Of a stretch of 33,683 bases of DNA, positions 26,796 to 33,683 are shown piece after piece. The position numbers and the translations under genes were made by a program. Under the pieces are notes generated by a model. The model was not told the DNA's origin, made no database searches, and saw only the letters and a list, made by a program, of their open reading frames with translations. Origin of the DNA: Sulfurimonas sp. (GTDB lineage Bacteria > Campylobacterota > Campylobacteria > Campylobacterales > Sulfurimonadaceae); contig JANEIH010000010.1 of NCBI GenBank assembly GCA_024513425.1, forward strand, positions 1-33,683, given 5' to 3'. Position 1 is the first letter of the stretch, and each line of letters opens with the position of its first letter.

Positions 26796-26801
26796 ATTAT
26801 A
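26796..26801 (-). promoter_or_regulatory. Candidate -10 box of trxA
   Basis: A perfect TATAAT on the minus strand, about 38 bases before the trxA ATG, in an A/T-rich stretch. No clear -35 was found. The remaining part of the 154-base gap before the next gene contains no recognisable gene. Confidence 0.45.
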
Positions 26802-26912
26802 CAAGCGAAATTATTAATTATAACTTTAAATATATTTATAGAAATTATTTGTATAGTTTCGTCAAATTAACAGACAAAGAGAAGCAATTAACGGTAAGGC
26901 ATTATGCCCATA

Positions 26913-27692
26913 TTAGAGGGCTAAAAATTTTCTTTCTCTGTTGACAAAATAGGCACACTCTCGATAGCCCACATCTTTTACCATTTTGATGACCGCATCA
27001 CTATGGAGTCCGACCTGTTCCGGCTTATGGGCATCTGATGAGAGTGTGATGGGAATATCAAGTGCATAGGATTGCGTGAGAAGCTCTAGCGACGGATAGG
27101 CTTCGGCTACGGGTTTTCTGTATCCTGCAACATTGATCTCTAAAACCATATCACTCTCTTTAATAGCCAAAAGAGCATCTTTGGCAAGTTGAGCAATCTC
27201 TTTTGTCGGCATAAAATTAAAAACTTTAATAAGGTCTAAGTGTCCTACAATATCAAAAAGTTTGCTTTTGGCCATTGTCTCAATAGTGTCAAAATATTTC
27301 TGCCATACTTCATTGACATCCCGCTCTCTCCACTTTCCGATAAATTCTGGATTATCAAAGCCCCATCCCTCAATAAAGTGTACAGATCCAATAAGATAAT
27401 CGACATTAGCCTTAAGCACTCTTTTGTCTATATGTTCAGGAAGATAGTCAACCTCATAGCCTAAAAGGATTTTGATCTTCTCTTTATACTTCTCTTTCGC
27501 ATCTCTTATTTGTGTCTCATACTGTTGCATATCTTCAAACTTCATGCGATAAGCTGGATCAAAATCCATAGGAGCATGGTCGGAAAAACCGAAAATTTTT
27601 GTACCCTTTTTAATAGCTGCCTCAATATACTCTTCTATTTCTCCTTGGGCATGATTACAAAGCGGTGTGTGGTTATGCAGATCTATTATCAT
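26913..27692 (-). CDS. hisJ: Histidinol-phosphatase of the PHP family
   Basis: A 259-residue metal-dependent phosphoesterase of the polymerase-and-histidinol-phosphatase (PHP) family. Metal-ligand motifs in order are MIIDLHNHTPLCNHA, FGFSDHAP, LGYEVDYL, IGSVHFIEGW, DIVGHLDLIKV, EIN and SSDAHKPEQVG, the full set for a trinuclear site. The size and the SVHF and GHLDL motifs match HisJ/HisK, which dephosphorylate histidinol phosphate. Many PHP proteins act on other phosphates and no his gene is adjacent, so the substrate is inferred. It is divergent from the cheZ-like gene. Confidence 0.8.
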   Translation of the reverse strand: MIIDLHNHTPLCNHAQGEIEEYIEAAIKKGTKIFGFSDHAPMDFDPAYRMKFEDMQQYETQIRDAKEKYKEKIKILLGYEVDYLPEHIDKRVLKANVDYLIGSVHFIEGWGFDNPEFIGKWRERDVNEVWQKYFDTIETMAKSKLFDIVGHLDLIKVFNFMPTKEIAQLAKDALLAIKESDMVLEINVAGYRKPVAEAYPSLELLTQSYALDIPITLSSDAHKPEQVGLHSDAVIKMVKDVGYRECAYFVNRERKFLAL

Positions 27693-27719
27693 TTTTCTCT
27701 CAGATTTTTATATATTTTA

Positions 27720-27728
27720 TGCTATTAT
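27720..27728 (+). promoter_or_regulatory. Candidate extended -10 promoter of the cheZ-U32 pair
   Basis: TGC-TATTAT at 27720-27728 on the plus strand is an extended -10 box 45 bases before the preferred cheZ start. The upstream 20 bases are T/A rich; no good -35 is visible. Confidence 0.45.
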
Positions 27729-27773
27729 AGTGATATTTAATAAATCAGCCCAATTTGGACGATGGAGAACTTT

Positions 27774-28424
27774 ATGACGCAAGAAGAATTAGATGCATTT
27801 ATAAAGGGTGATATAAATATAGATGAACTTTCTGATGAGCAATTATTGCAAGAAGACTCTACTGCTCTTGAAGATAAAATAAAATCAGCTAAATTGCCAC
27901 TTCCTGCGACTAATGAGAACAAAATAGTCCATCAACTTGACGATGTAATAAAAGAGTCCGAAGAGAAGGCAAGCAAGATTTTCGACTCTATTGAGATAAT
28001 CAGTAATGATTTGATGGAGAAAGAGAAGTCATTAACAACTGTTCTTACGGCATTTAATGCAAATATAGAGCTCTTTGAGAAATTAACAGCAAAATTTCCT
28101 GATATTGAAACTTTTAAAAAACAGTTAGAGCTAAATAAACAAGCAGTTGAAGATACAAACAGTACGATTGAAACACTGCAAAACAGTGGTGATTCAATTG
28201 TGACAGTTATGGATATTATGCAATATCAAGATATTCACAGACAGAAAATAGAGCGTGTTATCAATGTTATGCGTACTTTGTCAAAATATATGAACACTCT
28301 CTTTGAGAGTAAAATCAATGATGAAAAGCGTGTCTCTTCGGCAACACACATTGCAGGCGATACAGATAATGATGTAGCCTTGCGTGAAGATATTGAAGCA
28401 CTTCTTGCGCAGTTTGGAAAATAA
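27774..28424 (+). CDS. cheZ: CheZ-like CheY-phosphate phosphatase
   Basis: A 216-residue, mostly helical cytoplasmic protein. The segment MDIMQYQDIHRQKIERVI matches the CheZ catalytic helix: the DxxxQ pair (D153 and Q157 from this start) corresponds to Asp143 and Gln147 of E. coli CheZ, which dephosphorylates CheY to reset flagellar switching. Campylobacter and Helicobacter have a remote CheZ (Cj0700, HP0170) whose gene is next to a U32 gene in C. jejuni, as here. The ORF track starts at 27762, but GGAG at 27764-27767 is six bases before ATG 27774, which is chosen. That start exposes MTQEELDAFIKG, a motif like the SQ-E-DALL N-terminus of FliM and FliN-type switch proteins. Confidence 0.83.
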   Translation: MTQEELDAFIKGDINIDELSDEQLLQEDSTALEDKIKSAKLPLPATNENKIVHQLDDVIKESEEKASKIFDSIEIISNDLMEKEKSLTTVLTAFNANIELFEKLTAKFPDIETFKKQLELNKQAVEDTNSTIETLQNSGDSIVTVMDIMQYQDIHRQKIERVINVMRTLSKYMNTLFESKINDEKRVSSATHIAGDTDNDVALREDIEALLAQFGK

Positions 28425-29719
28425 TGGGTACAAAAGTCGAATTACTCTCCCCGGCAGGGACACTAGAAAAACTAAAAATTGCTTTTGACTATGGTGCTGA
28501 TGCTGTTTATGGTGGCGTGAGCCATTTTTCACTTCGTATTCGTTCAGGAAAAGAGTTTACTTTTGAAGATTTTGAAGCAGGCATTAAATATGCTCATAAA
28601 CGCGGTAAAAAAGTCTATGCTACGATTAATGGCTTTCCATTTAACTCACAGTTAAATCTTCTAAAAAAACATATCTTGAAGATGGCAGCATTGCAACCAG
28701 ATGCTTTTATTGTAGCAACACCGGGTGTATTAAAGCTCGCTCATGAACTAGTGCCTGACATGCCGCTCCATCTCTCCACGCAAGCCAATGTTATGAATGT
28801 ATTAGACGCAAAAGTCTATTGTGATATGGGTGCTACAAGAATTATCACGGCACGCGAGATATCGCTCAAGGACTTAAAAGCAATCAAAGAGGAGTTGCCA
28901 GATTTGGAGCTTGAGGTTTTTGTGCATGGTTCAATGTGTTTTGCATACTCTGGGCGATGTCTTATCTCAACACTGCAAAGCGGTCGCGTGCCAAATCGTG
29001 GAAGTTGTGCAAATGATTGCCGTTTTCCATATGAGATATATGCTGCAAATCCTGAGACAGGCACACTCTTTAAGCTAGAAGAGGAGAAGGGTATAGGGAC
29101 TTACATTATGAACTCAAAAGATTTGAACTTGGCTTCGCATATGCAAGAGATCTTAGACTCCGGCGTGGTCGATAGCGTAAAGATAGAAGGCCGTACCAAA
29201 ACAGCATACTATGCAGCTGTCACTGCAAAAGCTTACAGAATGGCCATAGATGATTATTATGCCGATAAGTTAGATAGTACAAAGTATCAGTATGAGCTTG
29301 AATCACTTCAAAACCGTGGATATACGGATGCTTATCTTGTTTCGCGTCCTTTTGAGAAGCATGACACGCAGTCACTTGATTTTACCATGCAGTTTGGAAC
29401 GCATCAGGTAACAGGTGTGACAAATGAGGCGGGAACACACTATATGTGTAAGTTTACAACGCGTCTTGGTGATGAACTTGAAGTTGTGGCTCCACAAGAG
29501 AGCAAGATAGAGCTAGTAGATAATGAGAATGGTAGAACTTATGAAAAAGATGGAAGGCTTTATTTGCAATTTAAGCAATTAAAAGCCGAGAATGGAAAAT
29601 TTTTAGAAGTGATCCATAGCGGAAATACCAACCCAATTGAGTTGCCCATAAAGTTTCCTGCTTTTACATTTTTTAGAATTTCTTTACACCCTGACACTGA
29701 AGCATATCCAAAAAGTTAA
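28424..29719 (+). CDS. U32 family protein, likely tRNA U34 hydroxylation protein TrhP
   Basis: A 431-residue U32 (collagenase-like peptidase) family protein. The opening VELLSPAGTLEKLKIAFDYG and the signature HGSMCFAYSGRCLIS followed by NRGSCANDCRFPYE are diagnostic; the cysteines of this signature are thought to bind an iron-sulfur cluster. U32 members such as E. coli TrhP (YegQ) support prephenate-dependent hydroxylation of uridine 34 in tRNA rather than proteolysis, and this one resembles TrhP in length and C-terminal domain. Its ATG overlaps the cheZ stop by one base (TAATG), so the pair is co-translated. Why these two are coupled is unknown. Confidence 0.85.
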   Translation: MGTKVELLSPAGTLEKLKIAFDYGADAVYGGVSHFSLRIRSGKEFTFEDFEAGIKYAHKRGKKVYATINGFPFNSQLNLLKKHILKMAALQPDAFIVATPGVLKLAHELVPDMPLHLSTQANVMNVLDAKVYCDMGATRIITAREISLKDLKAIKEELPDLELEVFVHGSMCFAYSGRCLISTLQSGRVPNRGSCANDCRFPYEIYAANPETGTLFKLEEEKGIGTYIMNSKDLNLASHMQEILDSGVVDSVKIEGRTKTAYYAAVTAKAYRMAIDDYYADKLDSTKYQYELESLQNRGYTDAYLVSRPFEKHDTQSLDFTMQFGTHQVTGVTNEAGTHYMCKFTTRLGDELEVVAPQESKIELVDNENGRTYEKDGRLYLQFKQLKAENGKFLEVIHSGNTNPIELPIKFPAFTFFRISLHPDTEAYPKS

Positions 29720-29756
29720 AATTTAGCTAAAAAAGTAATAGATATTGAACGAGAGA

Positions 29757-29833
29757 TGGTGTCAAGAGAGAGACTTGAACTCTCGACCTCCGGCTTATGA
29801 GACCAGCGCTCTAACCAGCTGAGCTACCTTGAC
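29757..29833 (-). tRNA. tRNA-Met (CAT), probably elongator
   Basis: On the minus strand a full cloverleaf is present: acceptor GTCAAGG with TCTTGAC, D arm GCTCAGCTGGTTAGAGC, anticodon arm CTGGT-CTCATAA-GCCGG with CAT at 29799-29797, T arm GAGAG-TTCAAGT-CTCTC, discriminator A and encoded CCA. The anticodon stem lacks the three G-C pairs of initiator tRNA. Because tRNA-Ile2 is also encoded with CAT, that alternative is not ruled out. A TATAAT on the minus strand at 29860-29855 is a likely promoter. Confidence 0.9.
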
Positions 29834-29854
29834 ATCGCTTAATTTAAAGTGGAA

Positions 29855-29860
29855 ATTATA
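29855..29860 (-). promoter_or_regulatory. Candidate -10 box of tRNA-Met
   Basis: TATAAT on the minus strand, 22 bases upstream of the mature 5' end of the tRNA. The -35 region is poor. Confidence 0.45.
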
Positions 29861-29963
29861 CAGAAGTTCATCTTAGAGTTTCATAAAAGCACAGAAAGGT
29901 TTTATAGTGCTTTTGGAGATGCTTTCATAGTAAAGAAAGTTTCATAAAAATATTTAGAAAAGT

Positions 29964-29989
29964 TTAGTCACTTAGACTAAGAGTATTGA
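29964..29989 (+). promoter_or_regulatory. Inverted repeat / degenerate CIRCE-like element at the groESL promoter
   Basis: TTAGTC-acttA-GACTAA (29964-29980) is a 6-bp inverted repeat next to the -35 box. The wider segment TTAGTCACT-N8-GAGTATTGA partly matches the HrcA operator TTAGCACTC-N9-GAGTGCTAA (six of nine in the right half; left half with one inserted base), and its right end covers the -35 box. Location is right for heat-shock repression, but the match is weak. Confidence 0.35.
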
Positions 29990-30014
29990 CATATTCTCTT
30001 TTTTTTTGTATTAT
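29986..30014 (+). promoter_or_regulatory. Sigma-70 type promoter of groES-groEL
   Basis: A perfect TTGACA (29986-29991) and TATTAT (30009-30014) are separated by exactly 17 bases. It is the best -35/-10 pair noticed in the window, and it lies 38 bases before the groES ATG. A strong AGGAGG ribosome binding site follows at 30038-30043. Confidence 0.8.
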
Positions 30015-30051
30015 CACATTTGTAATTTAAAAAAATTAGGAGGATAATTAA

Positions 30052-30312
30052 ATGCGTTTCAAACCACTAGGCGAGAGAATATTAGCAGAGAGAGTCGAAG
30101 AGACAAACAAAACTGCAAGTGGGATTATCATCCCTGACAATGCGAAGGAAAAACCTTTACAGGCAAAAGTAGTCGCAGTATCAAACGAGGTTGCAGATCT
30201 AAAAGAGGGTGATGTTGTTGTATTTGGCAAATACTCCGGAGTTGAACTTACACTTGAAGATGGAGAGTATTTAGTGCTTGATACATCAGACATTCTTGGC
30301 GTAATCGCATAA
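30052..30312 (+). CDS. groES: Co-chaperonin GroES
   Basis: An 86-residue co-chaperonin that caps the GroEL ring during ATP-driven folding of cytoplasmic proteins. The opening [15 protein letters not shown], the mobile loop [17 protein letters not shown], and the later FGKYSGVEL and [13 protein letters not shown] are classical. AGGAGG lies eight bases before the ATG. It is the first gene of the groESL operon, 36 bases upstream of groEL, behind a strong promoter. Confidence 0.98.
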   Translation: MRFKPLGERILAERVEETNKTASGIIIPDNAKEKPLQAKVVAVSNEVADLKEGDVVVFGKYSGVELTLEDGEYLVLDTSDILGVIA

Positions 30313-30348
30313 CATTGACAACTATAAATTTTTAAGGAGATAATAGAT

Positions 30349-31992
30349 ATGGCAAAAGAGATAATTTTTTCAGATAATGCAAGAAATAAATTAGCACGCG
30401 GAGTTGAGAAACTTACAGATGCGGTAAAAGTAACAATGGGACCACGCGGTCGCAATGTTTTGATCCAAAAATCTTATGGAAGTCCTATAATTACAAAAGA
30501 TGGTGTTTCTGTTGCTCGAGAGATCGAACTTGCTGACAAACTAGAAGATATGGGCGCACAACTTGTAAAAGAGGTAGCGTCCAACACTGCTGATGAAGCT
30601 GGTGATGGAACAACAACCGCAACAGTTTTAGCGAATGCTATCTTTCGTGAGGGTCTTAGAAATATCACCGCAGGTGCAAATCCTGTTGAGGTAAAACGCG
30701 GAATGGATAAAGCGTGCGAAGCGATTTTAGAGAATCTAAAAGCAAGTGCAAAAACAATTAAAGATAAAAGTGAAATTGCACAAGTTGCTACAATCTCTGC
30801 GAACTCTGATGCACAGATCGGTGAGATGATCGCTGAGGCTATGGAAAAAGTCGGTCAAGATGGCGTTATTACCGTTGAGGAAGCAAAAGGTATCGTTGAT
30901 GAGCTCAATGTAGTTGAGGGTATGCAGTTTGATCGTGGTTATTTAAGTCCTTATTTTATCACAAACACTGAAAAGATGACAGCTGAGATTGAAAATCCTT
31001 GGATTTTGCTTGCCGATAGCAAAATCGCATCTTTAAAAGATCTACTTCCAGTGTTGGAACAAGTGCAAAAAACAAACCGTCCACTTTTAATCATCGCTGA
31101 AGATGTAGAGGGTGAAGCACTCTCAACTCTAGTTGTAAATAAACTTCGTGGCGTGTTAAATATCTCTGCTGTTAAAGCACCTGGTTTTGGTGACAGAAGA
31201 AAAGCGATGCTCCAAGATATTGCAATCCTTACAGGTGGTAATGTAATCTCTGAAGAGATAGGACATACACTAGAGGGCACAACTATTGATATGCTTGGTC
31301 AAGCTGCTCGTGTAGTCATTGACAAAGACAATACCGTTATCGTTGATGGTACAGGAAGTAAAGAGGCAGTTGGAGATCGAATCAAAGAGATTAGAACTCA
31401 AATGGAGACAACTACAAGCGAATATGACAAAGAGAAACTTCAAGAGCGTCTTGCAAAACTTGCTGGCGGTGTAGCAGTTATCAAAGTGGGTGCTGCAACT
31501 GAGACAGAGATGAAAGAGAAAAAAGATCGTGTTGATGATGCGCTTTCTGCAACAAAAGCTGCTGTTGAAGAGGGAATCGTTATCGGTGGTGGTGCTGCAC
31601 TTGTTCGCGCTGCTGCAAAAGTTAGCATCTCTGACTTGGAAGGTGACCATAAAATTGGTGCCGAGATCATCTTGCGTGCTGTAAAAGCTCCGTTAAAACA
31701 GATTGCAGAAAATGCTGGATATGATACCGGTGTTATTGTTAATGCGATTGAGAATGCCGATAGTAAAACTGTTGGTTTCAATGCAGCAACCGGTGAATAT
31801 GTAGATATGTTTGAAGCAGGAATTATCGACCCACTAAAAGTTGAGCGTGTTGCACTTACAAATGCTACATCAGTTTCAAGCCTACTTCTTACAACAGAAG
31901 CAGCAATCTTTGAGATTCCGAAAGAGGAAACCGCTGCACCAGATATGGGAGCAGGTATGCCTCCGCAAATGGGAATGCCAGGTATGATGTAA
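30349..31992 (+). CDS. groEL: Chaperonin GroEL
   Basis: A 547-residue 60-kDa chaperonin that folds proteins inside a double-ring cage with GroES. Family motifs are intact: [14 protein letters not shown], the ATP-site [17 protein letters not shown], and [13 protein letters not shown]. The C-terminal tail ends MGMPGMM, the Met/Gly-rich tail common to GroELs. AAGGAG precedes the ATG. A hairpin terminator follows. It is the only groEL seen in the window, and nothing unusual was found in it. Confidence 0.98.
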   Translation: MAKEIIFSDNARNKLARGVEKLTDAVKVTMGPRGRNVLIQKSYGSPIITKDGVSVAREIELADKLEDMGAQLVKEVASNTADEAGDGTTTATVLANAIFREGLRNITAGANPVEVKRGMDKACEAILENLKASAKTIKDKSEIAQVATISANSDAQIGEMIAEAMEKVGQDGVITVEEAKGIVDELNVVEGMQFDRGYLSPYFITNTEKMTAEIENPWILLADSKIASLKDLLPVLEQVQKTNRPLLIIAEDVEGEALSTLVVNKLRGVLNISAVKAPGFGDRRKAMLQDIAILTGGNVISEEIGHTLEGTTIDMLGQAARVVIDKDNTVIVDGTGSKEAVGDRIKEIRTQMETTTSEYDKEKLQERLAKLAGGVAVIKVGAATETEMKEKKDRVDDALSATKAAVEEGIVIGGGAALVRAAAKVSISDLEGDHKIGAEIILRAVKAPLKQIAENAGYDTGVIVNAIENADSKTVGFNAATGEYVDMFEAGIIDPLKVERVALTNATSVSSLLLTTEAAIFEIPKEETAAPDMGAGMPPQMGMPGMM

Positions 31993-32011
31993 CTATCAAA
32001 AGTGGTGGCAC

Positions 32012-32039
32012 AAAAAGCATCGTGTTTATCGATGCTTTT
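32012..32039 (+). terminator. Rho-independent terminator after groEL
   Basis: AAAAGCATCG (32013-32022), loop TGTTTAT, CGATGCTTTT (32030-32039) form a 10-bp perfect stem ending in T's, 20 bases after the groEL stop. The outer A-T pairs provide a U tail on the plus strand and could also act on the minus strand. Confidence 0.8.
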
Positions 32040-32289
32040 CAAGCCCCATACTGCCGAGTTGAACTTAAGCTCTCAACTCCCCCCCCCTTTTTTTTAAAAA
32101 AAAAGAGTAAAATAGCGACTTATTAATGGTTTAAAATAAATACACCTCTTGGTGGATATAACCCAGACTAGGCAGTCCTAATCGAAAAAGATAATGAAGT
32201 GAAGCTCTGACCCGGATATAGAAATAGAGAAATAAGAACATAAGGGGAAATATCGTAAAATAGGGGAATAAAAAGCGAAAAACTGAACC
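32040..32289. other. Intergenic stretch with C9-T8-A9 tract
   Basis: This 250-base stretch between the groEL terminator and the decayed transposase has no credible gene. It holds a run of nine C, eight T and nine A at 32079-32104; T8A9 is itself a perfect palindrome. A short imperfect palindrome TAGG-CAGT-CCTA lies near 32170-32181. The left end of the IS1380-type remnant may be in here, but no terminal repeat was matched. Confidence 0.6.
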
Positions 32290-33302
32290 ATAACACAAAC
32301 AGTTTTAAATTTTTCTATAGAGTCTACAAATGAGCGATTGACACCAAGGTCAGGAGAGATCTTATTTGGTGAGTATCTTAAAGCCATAGGTGTTGACAGA
32401 CTATGTGACTCCTATCTTCCACAATCCAAAAGTAATCGAGGTTACGCACCTTCTACATTTATCCAAGCCCTACTCCTGATGTTATACAGTGGCGGTAAGT
32501 CACTTGATGATGTCTGAGTGATTCAAGAAGATCACGCAATGCGTGAAGTCTTGAATATGAGATCCATACCTACCGCAGGAGCTATTGGCAAATGACTCAA
32601 ACGTTTAGGACTTATGGGTGTGTATGGTTCGGAAAGTATCAACAGACACTTACTTCAACGCCATATCAATGGAGGCTTCATCATTCATAGTGAATTTAGA
32701 AGTGGCAATATAGCACCTGCTGATACTAACCTTGAGTCTGTAAAACGCTGTATTGCTCAATTGCCTACAACACGGACATCAGCCTATATCAGAGCAGATT
32801 CAGCTTCTTACCAACATAGACTCTTCGACTACTGTGATAAGCATGGGATCATCTATACTGTTGGTGCTCATCTAGACAGCAGTGTATGGGAAAGTATCAA
32901 AGAGATAAAGCAGTGGCGGAGTTCATTCATACCATGAATGAGGGTAAAAATGCTTTTAGACTCATCGCCATCAAAAAGAAGATCACACCCATACTGCCTA
33001 CACTTGAAGAGATGTTGAGTGAAGAAGAAAAACTGCAATACGCAAGAGAACACTATAGTGTCATCGCCACCAACTCGGATGAAGAGATAGAAGATGTTGT
33101 CAGGTTCTATCGTCAACGTGGAGATGCAAGTGAAAATCGTATCAAAGAGTTGAAAAATGGATTCAATCTAAAGTATCTGCCAACATTAGACTTCACTGCC
33201 AATGCCTTTTACTTCCAGATAAGCGTACTGGACTACAACTTGTTTGTTCTCTTTCTGTTTCTAAGTAACTACTACGAAATCAACTTAGAAAATTGTACCT
33301 AA
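32290..33302 (+). pseudogene. Decayed IS1380-family transposase
   Basis: Reading from 32290 gives ITQTVLNFSIESTNERLTPR then SGEILFGEYL, so the original ATG appears to be ATA now. In-frame TGA codons interrupt at 32515 (codon 76, GGKSLDDV-stop-VIQED) and 32593 (codon 102, GAIGK-stop-LKRLG, where Trp is expected). After ESINRHLLQRH the text jumps to NGGFIIHSEFRSGN, so the stretch expected to hold the first catalytic Asp seems deleted. The second Asp (RADSAS) remains. Near 32915 one G is missing from TGG(G)CGGAG, shifting the frame to AEFIHTMNEGKNAFRL; the glutamate region RGDASENRIKELK follows. The C-terminus is cut short. At about 337 codons it is shorter than typical family members (above 400) and cannot be active. 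The family call rests on motif recognition. Confidence 0.8.
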
Positions 33303-33634
33303 AATAGGCACATTTTCATAGTCCAAAAGAAGCAAAAAAAAGAATGGTCTTTAATTGCTTGGTGTTGCTTTGCTATCTTATGTGTATCATGCGCTTGACT
33401 TTTGGATACAAACGTTCCGCTCTTGTATGAGCTTCATCAATTGCTTCGCTTTTCCCCTCTGATATGAGCGGTATTTCCTTTAGAAGCTTTGGTTTTTTAT
33501 ATCTTTAATGTCGTAAATTTCAGCAATAAAGTGTTGCAAATCTAATCTCCTTTTGTTCCAAAAAGGTAGTGTAAAATAATTTCTGTAAATTCCAAATTAA
33601 CTATGATTATAAAAAAATAAAAAGGATCATAGAG
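33303..33634. other. Gene-poor spacer after the decayed transposase
   Basis: A 332-base spacer without an intact gene on either strand. It holds a broken small ORF on the minus strand (described separately) and an A/T-rich leader with AAGGA (33622-33626) before the last CDS. The segment AGTGTAAAATAATTTCTGTAAATTCC near 33568-33593 has the look of an IS256-type element end, but this is only an impression. Confidence 0.5.
33373..33539 (-). pseudogene. Broken small ORF of unknown function
   Basis: On the minus strand a TTG start at 33539 behind AAAAGGAG reads MQHFIAEIYDIKDIKNQS and then stops (33482-33480). In another frame the text continues LLKEIPLISEGKSEAIDEAH and TRAERLYPKVKRMIHIR to a TAG at 33375-33373. 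Together they look like a frameshifted protein of about 55 residues with coding-like amino acid use. I do not recognise the family. It may be unrelated short ORFs. Confidence 0.3.
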
Positions 33635-33683
33635 ATGGAATTACAAGGTAAAAAGATAGAGTTTGATTTAGAGGAGTTTGTAC
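33635..33683 (+). CDS. Start of an unidentified protein, cut by the window edge
   Basis: ATG at 33635 with AAGGA eight bases upstream opens MELQGKKIEFDLEEFV, running off the window end. A TATGAT at 33603-33608 could be its -10 box. The opening faintly resembles DsrC/TusE sulfur-relay proteins (M-E-x-x-GK-x-IE-x-D), but an IS256-type transposase start is equally possible given the IS-like sequence just upstream. Sixteen residues are not enough to decide. Confidence 0.6.
   Translation, partial: MELQGKKIEFDLEEFV

Noticed and set aside
29757-29833. Calling the CAT tRNA an initiator tRNA-Met
   Set aside because: The anticodon stem CTGGT/GCCGG lacks three consecutive G-C pairs, and the acceptor begins with a normal G-C pair, unlike bacterial initiators.
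31440-32042. 200-codon minus-strand ORF over groEL
   Set aside because: Ser/Ala/Thr-rich antisense shadow of groEL, a common artefact of strongly biased codons.
32150-32190. tRNA-like 3' end on the minus strand (GGGTTATATCCACCA)
   Set aside because: The T arm departs from GTTCRA and no D or anticodon arms could be folded; treated as chance.
32178-32387. 69-codon minus-strand ORF at the left end of the transposase remnant
   Set aside because: No motif, overlaps the pseudogene on the other strand, and composition is random-like.
1-33683. CRISPR array, rRNA genes, riboswitch or prophage
   Set aside because: No regularly spaced direct repeats, rRNA segments, known riboswitch cores or phage structural genes were seen on reading.

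Overview
The window reads as chromosomal DNA of a low-GC, motile, chemotactic member of the Campylobacterota (Epsilonproteobacteria). A Sulfurimonas-like sulfur oxidiser fits best, but the genus is an inference. The reasons are a nuo operon of the Campylobacterota type (a tiny NuoE-like protein, a non-canonical NuoF position, then pflA directly after nuoN), a cheZ-like gene next to a U32 peptidase gene, and fabF/acpP/fabG and gpmI next to mraY, an arrangement also known from Campylobacter.

Layout. 1-2709 (minus strand): the start of fabF, then acpP, fabG and gpmI (fatty acid synthesis and glycolysis). 2793-4014 (plus): mraY and tRNA-Phe(GAA). 4015-4363: a spacer holding a decayed IS30-type transposase end on the minus strand, a candidate nuo promoter and a 14-bp perfect inverted repeat. 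4364-21821 (plus): a tightly packed 15-gene complex I operon, nuoA-B-C-D-E'-F'-G1-G2-H-I-J-K-L-M-N. 21855-24233: pflA, a flagellar motor TPR protein. 24203-26758 (minus): trxA, a membrane-anchored thioredoxin-like protein without cysteines, trxB and dapB. 26913-27692 (minus): a PHP-family histidinol phosphatase. 27774-29719 (plus): a CheZ-like phosphatase and a U32/TrhP protein. 29757-29833 (minus): tRNA-Met(CAT). 29986-32039: groES-groEL with a good sigma-70 promoter and a terminator. 32040-33683: a decayed accessory patch with a C9-T8-A9 tract, a heavily mutated IS1380-family transposase, a broken small ORF and the first 16 codons of a gene running off the end.

The main biology is the electron-input arm of complex I. 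The membrane arm (A, H, J-N) and the connecting subunits (B, C, D, I) look ordinary. The NADH-binding module is rebuilt: NuoE is reduced to a 74-residue protein, NuoF is replaced by a 678-residue fusion of a NuoF-type Fe-S domain (third ligand Cys changed to Gly) with a GltD-like FAD/NAD(P)H oxidoreductase, and two different NuoG paralogues follow in tandem, each with a full complement of cysteine motifs including eight rather than four cysteines in the ferredoxin-like section. This suggests electron input from something other than plain NADH, or input at two branches. No CRISPR array, rRNA gene, prophage or complete mobile element was seen.
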